Positions 59,174 through 64,000 of a stretch of 64,000 nucleotides of DNA are shown here, piece after piece; positions within the stretch are counted from its first letter, which is position 1, and each line of letters begins with the position of its first letter. Made by a program: the position numbers and the translations under genes. The notes beneath the pieces were generated by a model, which had not been told where the DNA came from, ran no database searches, and worked only from the letters and a program-made list of their open reading frames with translations. The DNA comes from Streptomyces yatensis (GTDB lineage: Bacteria; Actinomycetota; Actinomycetes; Streptomycetales; Streptomycetaceae): positions 4,960,001 through 5,024,000 of the forward strand of contig NZ_CP072941.1 of assembly GCF_018069625.1 (NCBI RefSeq), in the 5' to 3' direction.

Positions 59174-59671
59174 TCAGGCGTCCCGAACCTGCCCCTCCCG
59201 CCGCACGACGGGCGGTTCGACACTCCACGGGAAGTTGATCCACTGATCGGTGCGCTTCCAGATGTACTCGCACTTCACCAGCGACTGCGGCTTCTCGTAG
59301 ATCACCGCACTGCGCACCTCGGCGACCGACCCGATGCAGAAGTCACGGACCAGCTTCAGCGTCTTGCCGGTGTCCGCCACGTCATCGGCGATCAGCACCT
59401 TCTTGTCGGAGAAGTCGATCGCGTTGGGCACGGGCGCGAGCATCACGGGCATGTCGAGGGTGGTCCCCACGCCCGTGTAGAACTCCACGTTCACCAGGTG
59501 GATGTTCTTGCAGTCGAGCGCGTACGCCAGCCCGCCGGCCACGAAGACCCCGCCACGGGCTATGGAGAGCACGATGTCGGGCTCGTACCCATCCTCGGCG
59601 ATCTTCTCCGCCAGCTCGCGGACCGCGACCCCGAACCGCTCGTACGTAAGGTTCTCGCGCTGCTCGCCCAT
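59174..59671 (-). CDS. Phosphoribosyltransferase family protein
   Basis: A 165-residue type I phosphoribosyltransferase. The PRPP loop is VLIADDVADTGKTLKLV; the pyrophosphate loop is IVLSIARGGVFVAGGLAY. Acts on a purine or related base, but the base specificity motif is not diagnostic; GPT/xanthine-type enzymes are the nearest. The ATG has GAAGG 10 bases upstream; a GTG three codons earlier overlaps the dcd stop. It follows dcd, so the two form a nucleotide-metabolism operon. Confidence 0.88.
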   Translation of the reverse strand: MGEQRENLTYERFGVAVRELAEKIAEDGYEPDIVLSIARGGVFVAGGLAYALDCKNIHLVNVEFYTGVGTTLDMPVMLAPVPNAIDFSDKKVLIADDVADTGKTLKLVRDFCIGSVAEVRSAVIYEKPQSLVKCEYIWKRTDQWINFPWSVEPPVVRREGQVRDA

Positions 59672-59676
59672 GTCAC

Positions 59677-60252
59677 TCACACCTTCGTCCGATGGAACCG
59701 CTGGAACGACCGCGAAGGCGTCGGCCCGCGCTGCCCCTGATAGCGGGAGCCGTAATGGGCGGAACCGTAAGGATGCTCGGCGGGCGAGGTCAGCCGGAAC
59801 ATGCACAGCTGCCCGATCTTCATCCCCGGCCACAGCTTGATCGGCAGCGTCGCGACATTCGACAGCTCGAGCGTGACGTGCCCGGAGAACCCCGGGTCGA
59901 TGAACCCCGCCGTGGAGTGCGTCAGCAGCCCCAGCCGTCCCAGACTCGACTTCCCCTCGAGCCGCGAGGCGATGTCGTCGGGCAGCGATACGACCTCGTA
60001 CGTCGAGGCGAGCACGAACTCCCCGGGATGCAGGATGAACGCGTCCTCGCCCTCGGGCTCCACGAGCCGCGTCAGATCGGGCTGCTCCACCGCCGGGTCG
60101 ATATGGGGATAGCGGTGGTTCTCGAACACCCGGAAGAACCGGTCCAGCCGTACATCGATACTCGACGGCTGCACCATCGCCGGGTCGTACGGATCAATCC
60201 GCACCCGTCCGGCGTCGATCTCGGCCCGGATGTCCTTGTCTGAGAGAAGCAC
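59677..60252 (-). CDS. dcd: dCTP deaminase
   Basis: 191 residues, full length. Converts dCTP to dUTP (or, in the bifunctional form, to dUMP) for dTTP synthesis. Motifs: [78 protein letters not shown] (catalytic Glu, Ser, Arg), [28 protein letters not shown] (triphosphate). GTG start gives [13 protein letters not shown]; no ribosome site is clear. Trimer in the cytosol. First gene of an operon with the phosphoribosyltransferase. Confidence 0.97.
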   Translation of the reverse strand: MLLSDKDIRAEIDAGRVRIDPYDPAMVQPSSIDVRLDRFFRVFENHRYPHIDPAVEQPDLTRLVEPEGEDAFILHPGEFVLASTYEVVSLPDDIASRLEGKSSLGRLGLLTHSTAGFIDPGFSGHVTLELSNVATLPIKLWPGMKIGQLCMFRLTSPAEHPYGSAHYGSRYQGQRGPTPSRSFQRFHRTKV

Positions 60253-60344
60253 CCGAAGAGGATACGCACATCGGACCCACCCCCACGGCACAGGCCCGGT
60301 CCCACCGGACCGGGCCCGCACCCTGCGGCTTCATCGGCTACCGC

Positions 60345-60509
60345 TTACCGCTTATCGGCACCCACCGGCACGGCGTGCCGGAGCCGGGCGCAACGCGGAC
60401 ACCGCAGCAACCGGCCGGGACCGATGCGGTCGACGGTGAGGTGCTGCATCGGGAACGAGGCGGTGCTGAATACGTGCCCTTCAGCACAACGGACGACGGT
60501 GCGCTCCAT
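60345..60509 (-). CDS. Small zinc-ribbon-like protein, 54 residues
   Basis: A short frame starting MERTVVRCAEGHVFSTASFP and ending RCARLRHAVPVGADKR; its two knuckles are RCAEGH and RCPRCARL, plausible CxxxH and CxxC zinc ligands. Third codon positions are strongly G or C, and GAAGGGAC lies 6 bases before the ATG, so coding is likely despite the length. Not a named family that I can give. It stands alone upstream of dcd. Confidence 0.75.
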   Translation of the reverse strand: MERTVVRCAEGHVFSTASFPMQHLTVDRIGPGRLLRCPRCARLRHAVPVGADKR

Positions 60510-60892
60510 TGAGTCCCTTCCCCAAGAACGTGGACGGCGTGGACGACAAAAGCCACATTAGGGGATCAACCACGCACCACTCCACGCGGCACTCCGGACC
60601 CCCACCGTACGCCCAACTCCCGCACCCCCACAGCCGCTTCCACCCCGCCCCCACGCCGGACATCCACCCCAAAACCACCCCGAAACCCGCACGAATCCCC
60701 ACCAACTCGACCTGACCCCACCCCGGTCTCACCCACACCCCGACGCCACCTTGGCCCCGCCTTGACCGCACCCCGGCCCCGCCTTGACCTCGATCCCACC
60801 CGAACAGCACGAAGACCCCACGACGAATGCGCCGGGGGTCAGCGATGGGGTAAAGTATCCGACGATGCGGCGCCGAAGATCAGGCGCCTCTC
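60510..60892. other. 383-bp gap upstream of tRNA-Gly
   Basis: C-rich and without a convincing gene. GCCTTGACC occurs twice about 20 bp apart near 60760-60790; TAAAGT at 60851-60856 is a possible -10 for the tRNA, without a matching -35 box. Confidence 0.4.
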
Positions 60893-60966
60893 GCGGGTGT
60901 AGTTTAATGGTAGAACATGAGCTTCCCAAGCTCAGAGCGCGGGTTCGATTCCCGTCACCCGCTCCA
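60893..60966 (+). tRNA. tRNA-Gly (anticodon CCC)
   Basis: Cloverleaf is complete: acceptor GCGGGTG pairs with CACCCGC, D arm contains TAGTTTAATGGTAGA, anticodon stem TGAGC/GCTCA with loop TTCCCAA (anticodon CCC), T arm GGGTTCGATTCCC, discriminator T and an encoded CCA end. Reads GGG. It is the likely attachment site of the adjacent integrated element and remains intact. Confidence 0.97.
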
Positions 60967-60971
60967 TGATG

Positions 60972-60998
60972 AAGGCCCAGGTCAGCGACCTGGGCCTT
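60972..60998. terminator. 12-bp hairpin with T-rich tail after the tRNA
   Basis: AAGGCCCAGGTC and its complement around loop AGC, followed by GTTTGTTGT, so it ends tRNA transcription and, from the other side, integrase transcription. The element-chromosome junction lies in or near the tRNA 3' end or this hairpin. Confidence 0.85.
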
Positions 60999-61017
60999 GT
61001 TTGTTGTCTAGACCTCT

Positions 61018-62175
61018 CTATGCCTCCCGTGCCCGTTGTGTGCCCGATGGGCTCTGGGCCGCCTCGCGGTGTGCCCGTACGCGAGCGTCGAGGGCAGCGG
61101 CGATCTCCTTCTGACGGTCGAGGTTGGAGTGCTGATAGATCAGCGCTGCCCGCTCGGAGGACTGGCCGGCACGGACCATGGTGTCCTTGAGTGTCGCCCC
61201 GGATTGGGTCGAGAGCGTGTGGCCGGTGTGACGAAGATCGTAGAAACGGAAGTCGTTGGGAAGCCCGACTTTCGCCCGCGCCCGACGCCACTTCCGCCCA
61301 AAGGAGGACCTGCGAAACGGCGCTCCCTTCTCCCCCACGAACAGCAGCCCGTTGGGCTCCTTCTCCGCGAACCATTTCAAGTGCCGCTCCAGGTCCTTTC
61401 GGAGGAAGCCAGGCAGCACGATGAACCGCTTCCCCGCTTCGGACTTGGTGTCACCGACCACCCGCCGCCCGGTCGTCAGCTCGGGCGCGGCCCGCCGGAC
61501 CCAGACGCCGACCGTTTCGAGGTCCACGTCAGGCCGCCGCAGCTCGGCTTGCTCCTCCGGCCGTGCGGGCCCGTACGCCGCGATGTAGACCATGAGGCGC
61601 CAGCGGGGCCCAATCGCGTCCGCGAGGGCGTCCACCTGGTCCACGGTGGCGACGGGCCGCTCAGGAGCCGACTCCTTGCCCGCCCCTCGAATGCGGCACG
61701 GATTGCGGCGGATCAGCTCGTCCTCAACCGCCGTTTGCAGGATCGCTTTCACCAGCCGGTACGACTTGGCGACGGTCGTTTCCCCCGTGGCCTTGAGCCG
61801 CTCAGCACGCCATGTGCGCACCCGGGGCGGGGTGATCTCGTCCAGCTCCCAGGACTGGAAGGTGGGCAGGATGTGCAGCCGCAGAAGGCGCCGGTACAGC
61901 TCTTCAGTGGTCGCGGAGAGGTCCCGTTCGTCGACCCACTGCGCGGCGTACTCAGCGAAGTTGACCGCCCCCGCGTCGGGGTCCTGCCAGTCGCCCTTAC
62001 GCACCTCCGTCTGCCTCTCAGCCAGCCAGTCATCGGCCTCCCTGGACGTGGCAAAGGTGATGGGCGCCGGGCGATCAACGCCATCGGGACCGAGATAGCG
62101 CGCCTGATAGCGCCCGGAGCGGAGCTTGCGGATGCGGCCGAAGCTCCGCTTCTTCGATGGCTTCTTCTTCGGCAT
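61018..62175 (-). CDS. Tyrosine site-specific integrase of an AICE
   Basis: 385 residues. N-terminal arm-binding and SAM-like core-binding regions (GRIRKLRSGRYQARYLGPDG, NFAEYAAQWVDERDLSATTEELYRRLLRLHILP), then the catalytic domain: first Arg in YGPARPEEQAELRRPDVD, Lys in TKSEAGKRFIVLP, YDLRHTGHT (box II, with Tyr at the usual first His position), and tyrosine nucleophile in ALIYQHSNLDRQ. It joins the element to the tRNA-Gly target. Ends 52 bases from the tRNA CCA and its start overlaps the excisionase stop (ATGA). Confidence 0.95.
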   Translation of the reverse strand: MPKKKPSKKRSFGRIRKLRSGRYQARYLGPDGVDRPAPITFATSREADDWLAERQTEVRKGDWQDPDAGAVNFAEYAAQWVDERDLSATTEELYRRLLRLHILPTFQSWELDEITPPRVRTWRAERLKATGETTVAKSYRLVKAILQTAVEDELIRRNPCRIRGAGKESAPERPVATVDQVDALADAIGPRWRLMVYIAAYGPARPEEQAELRRPDVDLETVGVWVRRAAPELTTGRRVVGDTKSEAGKRFIVLPGFLRKDLERHLKWFAEKEPNGLLFVGEKGAPFRRSSFGRKWRRARAKVGLPNDFRFYDLRHTGHTLSTQSGATLKDTMVRAGQSSERAALIYQHSNLDRQKEIAAALDARVRAHREAAQSPSGTQRAREA

Positions 62176-62378
62176 CAGGCAGCCCGCCCGAGACGCCGAC
62201 GCCGAGGCTGCACGGTGTTGGCGTCGATGTACTCCTGAATGACGCTCTCCGGGATCCGTACGTGACGGCCCACCTTGACGTACTTGATGCGCCGCTCGGC
62301 GACCAGCCGTCGGGGGAATCGCTGGGTGGTCCCCAGCAGCTCGGCCACCTGAGCAACGCTGAGGTACCGGTCACGCAT
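62175..62378 (-). CDS. Excisionase-like helix-turn-helix protein
   Basis: 67 residues: RYLSVAQVAELLGTTQRFPRRLVAERRIKYVKVGRHVRIPESVIQEYIDANTV, a MerR-like winged helix of the Xis/AlpA type, with the basic tail RRRRLG. It should bend the attachment site so the integrase excises the element. RBS GGAAGGAG 8 bases before ATG. Overlaps the integrase and rep genes, giving a rep-xis-int operon as in pSAM2-type elements. Confidence 0.92.
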   Translation of the reverse strand: MRDRYLSVAQVAELLGTTQRFPRRLVAERRIKYVKVGRHVRIPESVIQEYIDANTVQPRRRRLGRAA

Positions 62379-63729
62379 GGGTCGGTTCTCCTTCCGTTCC
62401 GGGAGCGGGGGTGATGGTGGCGCTGAGCCATTCCTCAGCGGGGGTGAGGCCGGTACCGGCGTAGACCCAGTGGGCGAGGACCAGCGTGGTCTCGTCCGGG
62501 CCGGAGTCGGTGGCCGCAGCCTGAGCACGTCGCCAGGCAGCGCGGGCGTCGCGGAGCGCGCCGAGGGTGGTGGAGTAGCGGCGGGACTTGGTGGAGAAGT
62601 GGCCCCGGAAGCCGAGCATGTGGGCCCAGGCGCGAAGCCGGAGGTGCTCCAGGTCTTTGCGGGCCCCGAGCGCCCAGGCGGTACGGACGAGGCGGCGGGC
62701 GTGCTCGCTGATGTCGAGCTGAGCCACCTCGGCGATGAGCCGTATCGGCCGGTCCAGCGCTCCGGTCGCGGTCTCGGCACCCTTGGTGGCGTACTTGGCG
62801 ATGTACGCGGCCACGGCACGGTCGGTCAGCTCCTGGCGGCCGTTGAAGTCGGCACCTCGAATGGGCCGTACGTCGAGCTGCCCGCCGAAGGCGAAGGTGC
62901 GAGCCCGGCCGTCAATGACGGCTCCGGGGACCTGCACCCTGGAAGCAGCGGTCCGGATTGCGTCAGTCAGCAGCTCGACCGTGGCCCAGGCCGGGGGCGG
63001 GGTGTCGCCGCCGTCGGGGCCGTCGATGCGGATCACGGCATGGAAGTGGACAGCACCGCGCTTTTGGTACTCGGCGACCTTGGCAAAGGACAGCCGCGCA
63101 TGGTCGCGGAAGGCCCGTTGCGTGAGCCCGGCCCGCTTAGCAACCTCCCGCCGCAGGTAGATCGAGAACCGCCGCCACAACAGGCCCGCGTGAGCGTTCC
63201 AGAGCACCGCGGATTCGTAGTCGTACCGGTCCTGGTCGAGAGGCGCTCCAAGGGCGTCGTCGTCCTGGTCGTGGCGGACACCGCAGCGGCACGGGCGACG
63301 GAGACCGGCGGGGCCGGTGGGCCGGTTGTGGACCGGGCCGAAGCTGGGCGCGGTGAAGGTGGCGAAGACCCGGGGATGAGTGGCGACCTCTTCCGGAGTG
63401 CCCTTCCCGCCGCGCAGTCCGGCGGTGATCAGGTGGAAGGTGTCGCGGCGGTAGGTCTCGGCGCAGGCCGCACAGCGGGTGGTACGGCGGTTGTTGCAGC
63501 GGACCAGGAGATGCCCGGCGGGCAGCTCGGCAGAGTCGAGGTGTCGGAGGACGTGGCCAATCTCGCCGGTGTCCTGGTTGAGGTGGTGTTCGATGCGGTG
63601 GCCGTCGAGGCGAATGGGGTTGGTGCAGCCGCCGAGGCCGGAGAGTTGGCGGAGCAGTGCGGGCATGGTACCGAGTGCTGCCAGGCTGCGGAGTTCGGGC
63701 AGCGGTGGTGGGGTGGTGCGGGTGATGAT
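62371..63729 (-). CDS. Rolling-circle replication initiator (RepSA family)
   Basis: A replication initiator of AICEs. Cys-rich zinc region LLVRCNNRRTTRCAACAETYRRDTFHL, PRVFATFTAPSFGPVH, CRCGVRH, the metal motif GAVHFHAVIRID and catalytic tyrosine in AAYIAKYATKGAE. It nicks the plus origin for rolling-circle transfer. The only standard start (ATG 63666) has no ribosome site and removes a family-like N-terminus ITRTTPPPLPELRSLAAL; AGAGGAG lies just upstream of two ATC codons (63729 and 63726), suggesting an ATC start or a mutated start. Overlaps the excisionase by 8 bases. Confidence 0.9.
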   Translation of the reverse strand: MITRTTPPPLPELRSLAALGTMPALLRQLSGLGGCTNPIRLDGHRIEHHLNQDTGEIGHVLRHLDSAELPAGHLLVRCNNRRTTRCAACAETYRRDTFHLITAGLRGGKGTPEEVATHPRVFATFTAPSFGPVHNRPTGPAGLRRPCRCGVRHDQDDDALGAPLDQDRYDYESAVLWNAHAGLLWRRFSIYLRREVAKRAGLTQRAFRDHARLSFAKVAEYQKRGAVHFHAVIRIDGPDGGDTPPPAWATVELLTDAIRTAASRVQVPGAVIDGRARTFAFGGQLDVRPIRGADFNGRQELTDRAVAAYIAKYATKGAETATGALDRPIRLIAEVAQLDISEHARRLVRTAWALGARKDLEHLRLRAWAHMLGFRGHFSTKSRRYSTTLGALRDARAAWRRAQAAATDSGPDETTLVLAHWVYAGTGLTPAEEWLSATITPAPGTEGEPTHA

Positions 63730-63768
63730 GGGGCTCCTCTTTCGGCTCTTGGGTCGGGAGGGGTTGGG

Positions 63769-63814
63769 CTGCCGGGGCGGCGGATGCTTGGCGGTATCGA
63801 GGCCGCCCCGGCAG
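63769..63814 (-). terminator. 13-bp hairpin between the small membrane gene and rep
   Basis: CTGCCGGGGCGGC and its complement with a 20-base loop, just after the stop of the upstream gene and 40 bases before the rep ribosome site. It may end the transfer-region transcript or attenuate rep. Confidence 0.7.
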
Positions 63815-63830
63815 TCGTGTTCGTGCGGGG

Positions 63831-64000
63831 TCAGCGGCGGCGCTGGCTGGCCAGCAGCGACCGCATGACGACAGCGGCCACAGCGACGGAGACAGCCGTC
63901 ACGGCCACAGCGGCGAGCAGGGCCGTCAGGACGATGCCGACCGTGACCACGGCGCCGACCGTTCCGGCGTTGAGCCCGCTCAAGACCCCGGCCGGTCGAG
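63831..64000 (-). CDS. Small hydrophobic protein of the element (5' end beyond the window)
   Basis: The 3' part of a frame that begins beyond the window edge, reading toward rep. It has one long hydrophobic stretch (GTVGAVVTVGIVLTALLAAVAVTAV, SVAVAAVVM) and ends SLLASQRRR. Spread/transfer (Spd) proteins of AICEs that lie upstream of rep are small and hydrophobic like this; the frame is too short to identify. A TTG within the visible part is a possible start giving about 50 residues. Confidence 0.5.
   Translation of the reverse strand, partial: RPAGVLSGLNAGTVGAVVTVGIVLTALLAAVAVTAVSVAVAAVVMRSLLASQRRR

Noticed and set aside
60509..60715. 68-codon plus-strand frame upstream of the tRNA
   Set aside because: His/Pro/Thr-rich translation without domain; overlaps the start of the better supported zinc-ribbon gene and lacks codon bias.

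Overview
High-GC DNA with GTG starts, many four-base start/stop overlaps and typical actinomycete families (twin Ser/Thr kinases, HspR-controlled dnaK operon, SpoIIE-type phosphatase, RepSA-type element) points to a Streptomyces chromosome. The gene set (purA, fbaA, pyrE, clpB, dnaK-grpE-dnaJ-hspR, dcd) is core, and a perfect 14-bp parS palindrome between fbaA and pyrE suggests the origin-proximal half of a linear chromosome. The species cannot be named from the window.

Layout. 0-4 kb: a SLATT-like two-helix protein, an unknown protein, a GntR/FCD regulator and a class III aminotransferase. 4.3-9.4 kb: two tandem kinases sharing a kinase domain but with different C-terminal membrane parts. 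9.5-12.1 kb: purA divergent from a diacylglycerol-kinase-like gene, then 1.1 kb of tandem repeats. 13.2-19.9 kb: a GbsR/MarR regulator divergent from an ABC exporter, a cytochrome P450 and a two-component system. 20.5-23.9 kb: a three-gene kynurenine operon (tryptophan dioxygenase, kynureninase, alpha/beta hydrolase). 24.2-34.9 kb: mostly minus-strand core metabolism (DUF3151, MFS exporter, fbaA, pyrE, aldose epimerase, SRPBCC, membrane spermidine-synthase-like protein, DUF2617, DUF5996). 35.1-36.5 kb: a small island with a RHH/PIN toxin-antitoxin pair, a VOC protein and a truncated cutA. 36.5-49.7 kb: aminotransferase, membrane mannosyltransferase-like protein, YbjN, clpB, an MHS transporter and the dnaK operon; clpB and dnaK carry HAIR operators for HspR, whose gene ends the dnaK operon. 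50-60.5 kb: an EtfD-like Fe-S membrane oxidoreductase, a SpoIIE phosphatase, an FG-GAP lipoprotein, a Yip1 protein, a phosphoribosyltransferase, dcd and a 54-residue zinc-ribbon-like protein.

60.9-64 kb: a tRNA-Gly(CCC) gene is followed by integrase, excisionase and RepSA-type initiator genes, all reading toward the tRNA. This is the left end of an integrated actinomycete conjugative element (AICE) that runs off the window. Its replication gene appears to start at a non-canonical ATC codon.

The most unusual cross-window signal is that at least nine genes have their last codons, including the stop codon, tandemly duplicated just downstream (units of 11 to 193 bp). Two kynurenine genes also carry tandem-repeat expansions in their N-termini. 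All family assignments come from reading motifs; no database search was possible.
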